DNA from: Neogemmobacter tilapiae
GTDB lineage: Bacteria > Pseudomonadota > Alphaproteobacteria > Rhodobacterales > Rhodobacteraceae
Direction: 5' to 3'
Assembly: GCF_014652215.1 (NCBI RefSeq)
Contig: NZ_BMYJ01000009.1
Span: 63,351 to 113,251, forward strand
DNA length: 49,901 nucleotides
Shown: positions 1-8,522 of the stretch, one piece after another
Position numbering within the stretch: the first letter of the stretch is position 1
Layout of the letters: the number at the start of each line of letters is the position of its first letter
Notes under the pieces: generated by a model
Database searches by the model: none
Told to the model about the DNA's origin: nothing
What the model saw: only the letters and a program-made list of their open reading frames with translations
Made by a program: the position numbers and the translations under genes

Positions 1-23
1 TGCGATGCACCGGCCCTTTTGAT

Positions 24-881
24 TCAGTCAATGGCCACGAAATCACTGGCGGTCAGGGTCAGCCCTGCCTTGACGCGGGCAAAGGCGATCTTTTCCGCGA
101 AATCTGAGCCATCGGGATCGTAAAACAGCCAGCCCGTCGATTTCTGATAGATGATGCGGTCGTCGCCATCGACGGCAGCGCTGCCGGTGCGGAAGGATTC
201 GGCGGCCAGAACATCGAGCGGCCCGATCTCGGTAAACACATCGTTGTCGAGGTGGATTTCATCGACGCCAGGTTTGAAATCGCGGATCAGGTCGTGATGG
301 GCGAGGCCGGGCGCTTCGTCAAAGAGAAAGACGTCTGCCCCTTTGCCGCCAAAGAGAATGTCTTGCCCCTTTTGGCCGTTGAGGGTGTCTGCGCCTGCGC
401 CGCCATAAAGCACGTCCTTGCCGTTGTAGCCATCGACACTGTCCGACCCGGCGGCGCCATAGACGGTATCATTGCCGGTCCAAGCCGAGATAGCATCGGC
501 AAGGTTGGTGCCATCGACGCGGTCATGGCCTTTGGCGATCAAGTTGAAGTAGCCAAGATAGTTATCGGCTTGCAGAAAATTGAACATCGCCTCGGCATTG
601 ACATTCAGGCCGGTGACCTTCAGCACCTGCCGCCCTTCGTATCGCATATTCAGGCCGTTGATCGTCCCTGCGGTGACATCCGCAACACCGCCGACCACGG
701 AAAGACCAAAGCCCGATCCGATATAGTTCACGCTGGCGGCAAAGCCGCCATCCAGACGCAGCGTGTTGCCGTTCAGATGTACATCGGTCAGGGCCGTGGG
801 AAGGACGATGGCAATATAGGTCTGACCCCCAATAGGCGGGGCTTCAAAGGGGTCGGCGGGGAAATAGGTGAAACGGGCCAT
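24..881 (-). CDS. RTX-type calcium-binding protein
   Basis: This is a 285-residue protein with a block of glycine/aspartate-rich nonapeptides at about residues 130-190 (for example GNDTVYGAAGSD and YGGAGADTLNG). Such blocks fold as a calcium-binding beta-roll in RTX proteins, which are usually exported by a type I (ABC) secretion system. No N-terminal signal peptide is visible, which fits C-terminal secretion, and the C-terminus is hydrophobic (SDFVAID). No protease or lipase domain is recognisable, so its activity is unknown. The ATG at 881 is chosen over an upstream in-frame TTG because a GGAGAG ribosome site sits just before it. It is divergent from the protease gene at 1136. No type I exporter genes lie in this window. 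Two further RTX genes are found at 36.8 and 39.7 kb. Confidence 0.82.
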   Translation of the reverse strand: MARFTYFPADPFEAPPIGGQTYIAIVLPTALTDVHLNGNTLRLDGGFAASVNYIGSGFGLSVVGGVADVTAGTINGLNMRYEGRQVLKVTGLNVNAEAMFNFLQADNYLGYFNLIAKGHDRVDGTNLADAISAWTGNDTVYGAAGSDSVDGYNGKDVLYGGAGADTLNGQKGQDILFGGKGADVFLFDEAPGLAHHDLIRDFKPGVDEIHLDNDVFTEIGPLDVLAAESFRTGSAAVDGDDRIIYQKSTGWLFYDPDGSDFAEKIAFARVKAGLTLTASDFVAID

Positions 882-965
882 GGTTCTCTCCAATACGGCG
901 TGATGAAATCACCATCCGGTTATCACAAATGGCTTTTGTTTTCCATCTTTCTGGGCCCAACCTTC

Positions 966-1005
966 CCTCGCCCCTCGCCCCTCGCCCCTCGCCCCTCGCC
1001 CCTCG
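966..1005. repeat. 7-bp tandem repeat, unit CCCCTCG
   Basis: Five perfect head-to-tail copies of CCCCTCG (971-1005) follow a truncated copy at 966-970. The array lies between the divergent RTX and protease genes, about 130 bp upstream of the protease start. It is noncoding in any annotated gene. Slipped-strand changes would alter spacing in the shared promoter region by 7-bp steps. The rest of the 882-1135 gap holds a small TTGCA/TGCAA inverted repeat at 1045-1059 and no other gene. Confidence 0.9.
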
Positions 1006-1135
1006 CACGCGATTTCACAAGCGATTGAGAAGTTGAAACCTGCTTTGCAATTCGTGCAAGCGCGGCCTAGGTTCGTGCCATCGCTTTGGTGCGGTTTGAT
1101 CCGTGCCTTGTCTGAATTGTGAAAGGAGCCCTCAG

Positions 1136-2647
1136 GTGCCCTCTGTCGCCGTGACCTTCCCCCGCGAGAACGCTGCCGATGTGGCGCGGATGCGGGGCAC
1201 TTCTTTCCTGGCTGCCATCGGTCTTGGGCTGATGCTGGCCGTGATGCCCGCGCTGCCTGGCCATAGCCGTGGCGCGCCCGAAAGCTTTGCCGATCTGGCC
1301 GAACAGATCAGCCCTTCGGTGGTGAACATCACCACGTCGTCGGTCATCGCCTCGCCGATGGACGGCGGGCCGCAGATGCCGGAAGGCAGCCCGTTTGACG
1401 AATTCTTCCGCGATTTCATGGAGCGGAACGGTGATGCGCCGGATGGACCGCAAAGGTCGGAGGCCTTGGGTTCGGGGTTCGTGATTTCCGAAGACGGTTA
1501 CATCGTGACCAACAACCACGTCATCCAAGGCGCGGATGAGATCGAGATCGAGTTCTTTTCGGGCAACCGACTGGATGCGAAACTGATCGGGACGGACCCG
1601 AAAACCGACATCGCGTTGCTGAAGGTGGAAAGCCCGACGCCGCTGCCGTTCGTCAGCTTTGGTGACAGCAATCTGATGCGCGTGGGCGATTGGGTCGTGG
1701 CGATGGGCAACCCGCTGGGGCAGGGTTTTTCGGTTTCCGCAGGGATCGTTTCGGCGCGGAACCGCGAGCTGTCGGGCACCTATGACGATTATATCCAGAC
1801 CGATGCGGCGATTAACCGGGGCAACTCGGGCGGGCCGTTGTTCAACATGGATGGGCAGGTGATCGGGGTGAACACCGCGATCCTGTCGCCGAATGGTGGG
1901 TCGATTGGCATCGGCTTTTCGATGGCGTCGAATGTGGTGACCAAGGTCGTCGATCAGTTGCGTGAATTCGGGGAAACCCGGCGCGGTTGGCTGGGGGTGC
2001 GGATTCAGGATGTGACGCCGGATGTGGCCGAAGCGATGGGTCTGGCCGTGGCCGAAGGGGCGCTGATCACCGATGTTCCCGATGGTCCGGCCAAGGATTC
2101 GGGGCTTTTGGCGGGCGATGTGATCACCAGCTTTGATGGCGGTTCGGTGAAAGACGTGCGCGATCTGACGCGCCGTGTGGCCGATGCGCCGATTGGCGAG
2201 GCGGTGCCGGTGGTGATCTTGCGCGAAGGCAAGACGGAAACCGTGCAGGTGACCTTGGGCCGGCGCGAGGAGGCCGAGGCGGAAACGACGGTTCTGACCT
2301 CGGGTGAGCCTGCGAAACCGGCTGAGGCGATGATCCTGGGCATGACGGTGACCGAGTTGGATGATGCGAAGGCGGCGGAGCTGGGGATTGATCCGGCGAC
2401 CAAGGGGCTGTTGGTGGTCAAGGTGGACGGCACGTCTGAAGCCTTTGCGAAAGGCTTGCGTGAGGGCGATCTGATCACCGAGGCCGGGCAACAGCCGGTG
2501 GTTCTGGTGAAGGATCTGGAGGACCGGATTGCCGAGGCCAAGGAGGGCGGACGCAAGTCGCTGCTTCTGTTGGTGCGGACGGGGGGGAACCCGCGTTTCG
2601 TGGCGGTGTCGGTGGAGGATGGGGCGATGGCCCCGGCAGAAGAATAA
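1136..2647 (+). CDS. degP: Do-like periplasmic serine protease (DegP/HtrA family)
   Basis: This 503-residue protein degrades or refolds damaged envelope proteins. A hydrophobic export signal is visible (about residues 23-45, ending near LPGHSRG). The trypsin-like domain carries the full catalytic triad: His128 in TNNHVIQG, Asp158 in TDPKTDIALLKV and Ser231 in NRGNSGGPL. Two PDZ domains follow (about 285-380 and 395-490), the normal DegP/DegQ layout and length. The GTG at 1136 is preferred over the GTG at 1103 because AAAGGAG at 1122-1128 is ideally spaced from it. A later ATG at 1190 could also serve, since it still leaves the signal sequence intact. It is transcribed alone and is followed by a strong terminator. 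Confidence 0.95.
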   Translation: MPSVAVTFPRENAADVARMRGTSFLAAIGLGLMLAVMPALPGHSRGAPESFADLAEQISPSVVNITTSSVIASPMDGGPQMPEGSPFDEFFRDFMERNGDAPDGPQRSEALGSGFVISEDGYIVTNNHVIQGADEIEIEFFSGNRLDAKLIGTDPKTDIALLKVESPTPLPFVSFGDSNLMRVGDWVVAMGNPLGQGFSVSAGIVSARNRELSGTYDDYIQTDAAINRGNSGGPLFNMDGQVIGVNTAILSPNGGSIGIGFSMASNVVTKVVDQLREFGETRRGWLGVRIQDVTPDVAEAMGLAVAEGALITDVPDGPAKDSGLLAGDVITSFDGGSVKDVRDLTRRVADAPIGEAVPVVILREGKTETVQVTLGRREEAEAETTVLTSGEPAKPAEAMILGMTVTELDDAKAAELGIDPATKGLLVVKVDGTSEAFAKGLREGDLITEAGQQPVVLVKDLEDRIAEAKEGGRKSLLLLVRTGGNPRFVAVSVEDGAMAPAEE

Positions 2648-2682
2648 CGCGATCCCGCTGCCGTGACGGCGGGGTTTGCGGG

Positions 2683-2720
2683 CGGCGGGCGAAGGGCAAC
2701 CTTCGCCCGCCGTTTTGTTT
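2683..2720 (+). terminator. Rho-independent terminator after the protease gene
   Basis: A 13-bp perfect stem (CGGCGGGCGAAGG pairing with CCTTCGCCCGCCG) has a GCAA tetraloop and is followed by TTTTGTTT. It lies 36 bp after the protease stop codon and separates that gene from the next. Confidence 0.9.
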
Positions 2721-2805
2721 GGTCTTTGCACAACAGGATTTGCGCGGGGGGCAACAGGACGGGGCGGGTTTGAACGCCTAATCTGGCGCAAAACCGGAGG
2801 AAAAG

Positions 2806-3291
2806 ATGCGCCTAATGATCGCCCTGATGATAACGGCCCTGCCTGCGCAGGCGGAAATGATAGTGGCGCTGCTGGCCCCTTGGGATGGTGTGACGGTTCC
2901 CGCGGGCCAGCATTGCCGGTTGCAAGACGGATCAGGGGATACGCCGCCGATGCAGGTGACAGGGGTGCCCGAGGCGGCGGTGGCGCTGCGTCTGTGGTTC
3001 AATGACCTGAGCTATCCCAGTCTGGCCTTTGACGGGGGGCACGGGGTGGTCGAAATTGCTACCGCGCCGGGCGATGTGGCGATTGCCGCTCTGCCGGGGG
3101 AAACCGATGCCCTGCCGGACGGGGTGCGGATGTTCAGCGCGCCAAGGGCGCGGGGGGAATATGCCAGTGTGGGCTATCTGCCGCCCTGTTCGGGTGGGCG
3201 CGAGCATGTCTATGCGGTGACGGTAACGGCGCATGGGGCGGACGGGGTGGAACTGGCGCGGGTCAAGAATGTGAAACTGGGTTCCTATTAG
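2806..3291 (+). CDS. small exported protein, possibly PEBP/YbhB-like
   Basis: This 161-residue protein begins with a short signal peptide (MRLMIALMITALPAQA) and is therefore probably periplasmic. A GGAGGAAAAG ribosome site directly precedes the ATG. The segment GYLPPCSGGREHVYAVTV near residues 125-142 resembles the Y-x-PPC-x-G-x-x-H-x-Y signature of phosphatidylethanolamine-binding (YbhB/YbcL) proteins, and LPDGV before it also fits that family. The rest of the sequence is too divergent for certainty. It precedes an AraC regulator by 24 bp and may be co-transcribed with it. Its function is unknown. Confidence 0.6.
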   Translation: MRLMIALMITALPAQAEMIVALLAPWDGVTVPAGQHCRLQDGSGDTPPMQVTGVPEAAVALRLWFNDLSYPSLAFDGGHGVVEIATAPGDVAIAALPGETDALPDGVRMFSAPRARGEYASVGYLPPCSGGREHVYAVTVTAHGADGVELARVKNVKLGSY

Positions 3292-3315
3292 CGACAAGTC
3301 GGGGCAGGATGGCGC

Positions 3316-4203
3316 ATGACCGCGCATGCTTTCTTTCTGCCCGATGTGCTGCTGCAAGACGGGCCGGGGCCCGATGTCCTGTTTTATCCGCATCGGGGGG
3401 CAGGGCGACCGGGGCATATGGCCTTGGTCTTTTCCTGGCCTGCGATCAGCGTGATCATGGCGGGGCAAAAGCGCCTGACCGATGGTCCTGTAGTTGCGGA
3501 TTTCCGGGCAGGTGAGGCTTTGGCCTATCGTGCGGGCCAAAGGGTGGAGACCGAAGACAGCGCGGATTACCAATCCTTTATGCTGTTCTTTCGCCCGGCC
3601 GCCCTGACCCGCGCGATGGCGCGGTTGGGTCTGGTGGCGCAGGGCGCGGTGGCGGGGGCCCATGTGGCCCTGCGGCAAGGCGGGCGGCTGGCGCTGTTGG
3701 CCGGGGGCACGCGCGATCTGATCGAGCGGGGCGCGCCCAGCCCCGCGATGGCCGAGGTGATCCTGCAACAATTCCTGCTGGCAGCGGTCGAGGACAACGG
3801 GCCGGATGTTCTGGCGCTGTGGGCGGCCAGCGCGGTGGCCAGCCCAGATCAGCGGATTGGCGAGGTGTTGGAGCAGAACTGGCGCAACAATCCCGGCCTG
3901 CCCGATCTGGCACGTCTGGCGGGCTGTTCGGCATCCACCTTCAAGCGGCATGTGGCGCGGATTTACGGGCTGTCGGTCAGCGACTGGCTGCATCAGCGGC
4001 GGATGGCCCATGCCTGGGTCGTGCTGTCGCATGACAGTCGGCGGGTGTCGGATGTGGCCTTTCAACTGGGCTATGAATCGCATTCGGCCTTTTCGCAGGC
4101 CTTTCGGCGGCATTTCGGCCTGCCGCCCTCGCAGGTGCGGCAGGGCTCGGGGCAACAGGATTTGACCTTGGCGCGCAACGACGGGGCGGGGGAAATCGCC
4201 TAG
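3316..4203 (+). CDS. AraC-family transcriptional regulator
   Basis: This is a 295-residue regulator. The C-terminal 100 residues form the double helix-turn-helix of the AraC family: LARLAGCSASTFKRHVARIYG, then RVSDVAFQLGYESHSAFSQAFRRHFGLPPS (pieces of one continuous domain). The N-terminal 190 residues would be the effector-binding or dimerisation part and match no family I can name. It ends 24 bp before an exported esterase gene on the same strand. The pairing of an AraC regulator with an esterase resembles siderophore-utilisation loci, but no receptor or transporter is adjacent, so that role is only a guess. Confidence 0.85.
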   Translation: MTAHAFFLPDVLLQDGPGPDVLFYPHRGAGRPGHMALVFSWPAISVIMAGQKRLTDGPVVADFRAGEALAYRAGQRVETEDSADYQSFMLFFRPAALTRAMARLGLVAQGAVAGAHVALRQGGRLALLAGGTRDLIERGAPSPAMAEVILQQFLLAAVEDNGPDVLALWAASAVASPDQRIGEVLEQNWRNNPGLPDLARLAGCSASTFKRHVARIYGLSVSDWLHQRRMAHAWVVLSHDSRRVSDVAFQLGYESHSAFSQAFRRHFGLPPSQVRQGSGQQDLTLARNDGAGEIA

Positions 4204-4227
4204 CCAAAGGGAAACGAAAGGAACCCC

Positions 4228-5181
4228 ATGCTGACCCGTCGCCAGAGCCTGACCCTTGGAACCGCTGCCGTCTTTGCCCCGCTGCTGCCCTTTCCGGCCT
4301 TGGCCGCACCGCAAGCGGATTGGGGAAGCATCGAATATCTGCCCGAGGTCACCTCGGCCCATGTCGGGCCGCGGGCGGTGACGCTGTGGCAGCCGCCTGC
4401 CGATGTGGTGCCGCTGGATGAACCGCTGCCGGTGATCGTGGCGCAAGACGGGGGCAACCTGTTTGACGCGGCGGCATCCTACAGCGGCACGGCATGGGAG
4501 CTGGACCGGGCGATGCAGGCGCATATCGAAAAGGGCGGGCAGGCGGCGCGGATCGTGGCGGTGCATTCGGGCGCGGCACGGTCGATGGAATACAATTCCG
4601 AAACCGTTCTGGCGGCGCTGGACGGCGAAATGGCCGATCTGGTGCTGCGCAGTTGCGAAGGGCCCTTGGCGTCGAACGCCTATCTGCGTTTTCTGGCGGA
4701 GGAGCTGCTGCCGATGGCGGCGGGGCGGATGGCCTTGGCACAGGGGCCTGCGATGATCCTAGGGGCGTCGATGGGTGGCACGATTGCGGTCGAGGCGCTG
4801 ATGACGCGGCCCGATGTCTTTGCGGCGGGGGCGGCGTTGTCGGCGCATCTGGTGCTGTTCGGCCCGGCCTCGCAGGCGCCTGACTTTGGGCCGTTCCCCG
4901 AGGATGGTGGCAAGCGGCTGGCGGCGGCTTGGCGCAAGGCGGCGGCCGCGCATTTCCCCGCGCCGGGGGGCACAAGGCTTTGGCTGGATCGGGGCACCGA
5001 GGATTTGGATGCCTTTTACCCCGACAGCCATATTGCGCTGACAGAGAGCCTGCTGGCCAAAGGCTATGTTGCGGGCGACGACCTGATGGTCAGGGTCGAC
5101 AAGGGCGCGGGGCATTTCGAAACCTTCTGGCAGGCCCGCCTGCCCGCTGTGCTGGATTTCCTTTTGCCCGCAAAAGGGTGA
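4228..5181 (+). CDS. Tat-exported putative esterase (alpha/beta hydrolase)
   Basis: This 317-residue protein starts with a twin-arginine-like signal (LTRRQSLTLGTAAVFAPLL, cleavage near ALAAP), so it is probably exported folded to the periplasm. It resembles the EstD/Fes 'putative esterase' family: YLRFLAEELLP, the nucleophile motif GASMGG, a late acidic region (LDRGTEDLD) and a catalytic histidine in KGAGHFETFW. That family includes siderophore (enterobactin-type) esterases as well as general carboxylesterases. An AAAGGAACCCC region precedes the ATG. The upstream AraC regulator probably controls it. The substrate cannot be read from sequence. Confidence 0.78.
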   Translation: MLTRRQSLTLGTAAVFAPLLPFPALAAPQADWGSIEYLPEVTSAHVGPRAVTLWQPPADVVPLDEPLPVIVAQDGGNLFDAAASYSGTAWELDRAMQAHIEKGGQAARIVAVHSGAARSMEYNSETVLAALDGEMADLVLRSCEGPLASNAYLRFLAEELLPMAAGRMALAQGPAMILGASMGGTIAVEALMTRPDVFAAGAALSAHLVLFGPASQAPDFGPFPEDGGKRLAAAWRKAAAAHFPAPGGTRLWLDRGTEDLDAFYPDSHIALTESLLAKGYVAGDDLMVRVDKGAGHFETFWQARLPAVLDFLLPAKG

Positions 5182-5219
5182 TCGTCGGGGCCTTGTGAAT
5201 GCCGGCACTTTGCCGCTAG

Positions 5220-5570
<351 letters not shown>

Positions 5571-5578
5571 GCGGGAAC

Positions 5579-5611
5579 ACTCTAAAAATTTTCGTCGAAA
5601 ATTTTTAGAGT
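5579..5611. terminator. bidirectional terminator, perfect 16-bp palindrome
   Basis: Arms ACTCTAAAAATTTTCG (5579-5594) and its exact complement (5596-5611) flank a single T. The A/T runs within the arms give a U-rich 3' side on both strands, so the hairpin can end transcripts of both the ferredoxin (+) and the DUF1178 gene (-), which converge here. Confidence 0.85.
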
Positions 5612-5618
5612 TCGGGCG

Positions 5619-6035
5619 CTAGTTCGCCTTGTTCTTGGGCATGAAGGGCAGGGGGGCGACGGGGATGCCGTCCTCCAGCAGTTTCAGCGCCTCATCCGCC
5701 CGCGCCTCGCCGTGGATGGACCGTTCGGGCTTGTCGCCTTCGTGCATGGCGCGGGCCTCGGCGACAAAGTTCATGCCGACATATTCGGAATTTTCCTCGA
5801 CCTTTCGGCGGAGTTCGGCGAGCGCTTTTTCGCGTTCGGTCGCCTCGCCGCGCAGGCGGGCCTTGGGTTCCATCTGGGCCACGCGGGGGGCCATCAGGGC
5901 CTTTTCGACCTGGGCCGAGCCGCATTCAGGGCAGGTGACCAGCCCCTTGGCATGCAGGGCGTCATAGCCGGAACCCGAGGGGAACCAGCTTTCAAAGTCA
6001 TGGCCGTTGGAACAGGATAGGCTGTAGCGGATCAT
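5619..6035 (-). CDS. DUF1178 family protein
   Basis: This 138-residue protein of unknown function begins MIRYSLSCSNGHDFESWF, characteristic of the DUF1178 family common in Alphaproteobacteria. Two cysteine pairs are likely metal ligands: one in SLSCSNGH (single Cys with His) and one CPEC pair (VTCPECGS). The central part is charged and probably helical (GEATEREKALAELRRKVEEN). The ATG at 6035 is chosen because conserved sequence begins there and an AAGGTG site lies upstream; the open frame continues further upstream but encodes no family-like sequence. It follows the Nudix gene by 52 bp on the same strand, as a probable two-gene operon. Confidence 0.85.
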   Translation of the reverse strand: MIRYSLSCSNGHDFESWFPSGSGYDALHAKGLVTCPECGSAQVEKALMAPRVAQMEPKARLRGEATEREKALAELRRKVEENSEYVGMNFVAEARAMHEGDKPERSIHGEARADEALKLLEDGIPVAPLPFMPKNKAN

Positions 6036-6087
6036 CGGGCGGAACACCTTGGCGAACAGGGGGAACCTAAGGATTTCCAGCTCGAGT

Positions 6088-6537
6088 TCAAGCCTGTGGC
6101 TGAAAACCCGACAGCAGGGCCTTGAGCCCCGGTTCATCGACACGCAGCGCCGCCTCGGACAGGCTGACCCATTCGCGGCGGCGCTCGCGCGCCTCGGGGA
6201 AGTCTTCGGCCAGCGCTGTGACCTGAACGCCATGCACCTGCACGCGGCAGGGCAGAAGGCGGGCCTTGGGCTGATCGCGGTGTTTCACCTTGTCATAGGC
6301 ATAATCGCCCAGCATCGGCCCCAAGCGGCCTTTGACGCCGGCCTCTTCATAGGCTTCTTGCAGGGCGGCATCGCCATGGCTTTTGCCATTCATCGGCCAG
6401 CCCTTGGGAATGACCCAGCGCCCGGTTTCGCGGCTGGTGACAAGAAGAACCTGAACCATGCCATGATCCACGCGCCAGCACAAAGCGCCCAGTTGGACGG
6501 CCCTTTCGTTCTGGATGGGATCGCGCATCTTGTTCAT
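6088..6537 (-). CDS. Nudix hydrolase (diphosphoinositol/diadenosine polyphosphate type)
   Basis: This 149-residue protein hydrolyses a nucleoside diphosphate linked to another group; the exact substrate is unknown. The Nudix box is visible as PKGWPMNGKSHGDAALQEAYEEAGV (shown here as one stretch of motif pieces: PKGWP, then GDAALQEAYEEAGV). The EE-x-G-V end is intact, but the conserved first Glu is Lys and the R of RE is Gln, as in DIPP-like alphaproteobacterial members. The start at 6537 (MNKMRDPIQNE) is preferred over the longest frame because similarity begins there. It could also start at 6528. It lies upstream of the DUF1178 gene. Confidence 0.85.
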   Translation of the reverse strand: MNKMRDPIQNERAVQLGALCWRVDHGMVQVLLVTSRETGRWVIPKGWPMNGKSHGDAALQEAYEEAGVKGRLGPMLGDYAYDKVKHRDQPKARLLPCRVQVHGVQVTALAEDFPEARERRREWVSLSEAALRVDEPGLKALLSGFQPQA

Positions 6538-6796
6538 CTTTGCCTGACCGGCCAATCTGTTGTGGTTCAAACCTGTGGATAAGTATGAATCGTTGGTCGG
6601 ATTATGTCTATCAACTATGTTCCTATGACGGCGATTCAAGCCTTGGAATGGTGCAAATCCGACTCGATTGTCACAAAAAGCGGCTGGATGAGCGGTTTGG
6701 ATCTTCGTCCTTTGCAAAATCGAACAAAATCGCGCGGCGGGGGCGGGGCGCTTGAGGAGGGTGGATCGTCTGGCGGGTTTCGTCTAGCTGTGGGCT

Positions 6797-7339
6797 ATGC
6801 GCTGTTTCCTTGCCCTGCCGATGCCGCCCGAAGCCCTGCGCCCGCTGTTGCAGGTGCAGGCGATGCTGGATTTGCCGGATGATCTGACGACATGGATGCC
6901 CGAGGAGAGCCTGCATCTGACGCTGGCCTTTCTGGATGAGGTGGATAGCGGCAGGTTGCAGGCGGTGCATGAGGCGATGGAGGCTTTGCGGTTGCCTGCC
7001 TTTGATCTGACGCTGTCGGGTTTGGATGTGTTTGGCGGGGCCAAGCCGCATGCGGTTTGGGCGGGGGTTGCCGAGAATGCGGCCCTGGTGGCGATGCAGG
7101 CCAAGGTGGAAACGGCGGCGCGGCGGGCGGGGGTGACGATCCCGGCGAAACGCTTTGTGCCGCATGTGACCCTGGCGCGGCTGCGGCGACCGAACGCGGA
7201 TCAGGCACGGGCGATTGAGCGGACGGTGGTCAGCCATATCGGGTTTCGGACGGCGGCTTGGCGGGTGGATGGTTTCGCGCTGTATCAATCCTGGCCGGGG
7301 TCGCAGTATCAGATTCTGGCGGAATATCCGCTGACCTAG
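6797..7339 (+). CDS. thpR: RNA 2',3'-cyclic phosphodiesterase (2'-5' RNA ligase family)
   Basis: This 180-residue 2H-phosphoesterase opens 2',3'-cyclic phosphate ends of RNA. Both HxT motifs are present: His40-Leu-Thr42 (LHLTLAFL) and His123-Val-Thr125 (PHVTLARL), at the usual spacing and length for ThpR/LigT. It starts with MRCFLALPMP, typical for the family. Its TAG stop overlaps the stop of waaA on the other strand by sharing a CTAG sequence. The 259-bp gap upstream is comparatively AT-rich and contains no convincing gene. Confidence 0.92.
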   Translation: MRCFLALPMPPEALRPLLQVQAMLDLPDDLTTWMPEESLHLTLAFLDEVDSGRLQAVHEAMEALRLPAFDLTLSGLDVFGGAKPHAVWAGVAENAALVAMQAKVETAARRAGVTIPAKRFVPHVTLARLRRPNADQARAIERTVVSHIGFRTAAWRVDGFALYQSWPGSQYQILAEYPLT

Positions 7340-8499
7340 GGCAAAGCGCGGCGAAGGCGGTCCAAAAGGGGGCCAAGGTCGGCGGTTTCGGCCAGCAGGC
7401 TTTGCGCCGCTTGGCGGAGGGCGGCCTGCCGGGCGCTGGTCAGTTGGGCTAGGGTGGGGCCAAGGTTTTCGGCGGTGGTGGCAAGGGCGGCGTTGGCGCT
7501 GTCGAGCGCGGCAAAGACTTCGCTGAAATTGGCGGTGTCGGGGCCGTGGAGGATGGCCGAGCCATAGGCGGCGGGTTCATAGGGGGTATGGCCGCCCCGG
7601 TCGGTGAAGGATCCGCCGATGATGGTCGTGCCGGCCATGCGATACCAATAGTCCATCTCGCCCAAAGTGTCGGCCAGATAGACGCCCTTCGTCGCCACGT
7701 CGCCTTTGGAGCGGCGGGCCATGGGGGCAAGCTGGGCAATGGCATCGCCACGTTCAGGGTGGCGGGGGGCGAGGATGAGGGTTTCAAAGCCTGCGGTCTG
7801 GGCCGTGGGCCAAGCGGCGAGGATCAGGGCTTCATCCCCCGGATGGGTGCTGGCGGCGAGCAGGCATGTGTCACGGGGGCCGGGCGGTTCAAAGGGCAAA
7901 GGGCGGGTTTGCAGGCTGACGGCGGTTTTCAGCATAAGGCTGGGGGCGAGGCGATCCGGGGGCAGGCCGAGGGCTGTAAAGCGGGCGGCGCTGGCCTGAT
8001 CCTGGGCGGACAGGCAGGTGACGCCCGAAAGCATCTGGCGGATGAGGCCGGGGGCGCGTCTTGCCCAGCCTGCGGCGGAGCCTTCGGAAATACGGGCGCC
8101 GACCATGGCAAGGTGCCCGGCCATGGCCAGCATACGGTTGGGCCAAAGCTCGCTTTCGATCAGGATCAGGGCGCGGGGCTGATGGCGGCGGCGAAAGCGG
8201 GCCAAGCACCAGCGCAGATCAAAGGGGGCAAAGCGGGCCTGCACGCCGGGGATGGCCCAGCCCTGCACCATGGCGCGGGCGGTGGCGGTGTTGCAGGTGA
8301 CGACAATCGGTTCATCGGCGGCCAAGGCGGTGATCAGGCCCCGCGCGCTGGTGAGTTCACCGACAGATGCGCCGTGGACCCAGAGGCCGGGAGGGGAGGC
8401 AGCACCGCCGCCCAGCCGTTCGCCAAGGCCGCCCTTGCGGAGGGCTTGCAGGACAAGCAGCGGGAAGATGAGGGTAAGGAGCAGGCGATAAAGGATCAT
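7336..8499 (-). CDS. waaA: 3-deoxy-D-manno-octulosonic acid (Kdo) transferase
   Basis: This 387-residue GT30 glycosyltransferase adds Kdo to lipid A precursor at the inner face of the inner membrane. An N-terminal hydrophobic anchor (LYRLLLTLIFPLLVLQAL) is followed by the WVHGASVGEL motif, whose Glu48 is the family's catalytic base. Later motifs include SELWPNR and GGSFTDRGGHTPYEPAAYG, the nucleotide-sugar binding region. It is somewhat shorter than the roughly 420-residue enterobacterial enzyme. It lies 23 bp after an amidase gene, with which it may share a transcript, and it converges on thpR with overlapping stops. Confidence 0.92.
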   Translation of the reverse strand: MILYRLLLTLIFPLLVLQALRKGGLGERLGGGAASPPGLWVHGASVGELTSARGLITALAADEPIVVTCNTATARAMVQGWAIPGVQARFAPFDLRWCLARFRRRHQPRALILIESELWPNRMLAMAGHLAMVGARISEGSAAGWARRAPGLIRQMLSGVTCLSAQDQASAARFTALGLPPDRLAPSLMLKTAVSLQTRPLPFEPPGPRDTCLLAASTHPGDEALILAAWPTAQTAGFETLILAPRHPERGDAIAQLAPMARRSKGDVATKGVYLADTLGEMDYWYRMAGTTIIGGSFTDRGGHTPYEPAAYGSAILHGPDTANFSEVFAALDSANAALATTAENLGPTLAQLTSARQAALRQAAQSLLAETADLGPLLDRLRRALP

Positions 8500-8522
8500 G
8501 CCCCAGCCCTAGCTTTCCGTGG

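Noticed and set aside
1067..2791. Long minus-strand open frame (574 codons) opposite the Do protease
   Set aside because: It is rich in Arg, His and Pro as expected for the antisense of GC-rich coding DNA, has no family signature, and lies wholly over a well-supported gene.
6574..6582. TGTGGATAA, a perfect DnaA-box sequence, in the nudix-thpR gap
   Set aside because: A single box without clustered partners, AT-rich unwinding region or replication genes is expected by chance and does not indicate an origin.
7336..8499. waaA considered truncated
   Set aside because: It is shorter than the enterobacterial enzyme, but the N-terminal anchor, catalytic Glu motif and C-terminal binding region are all present.
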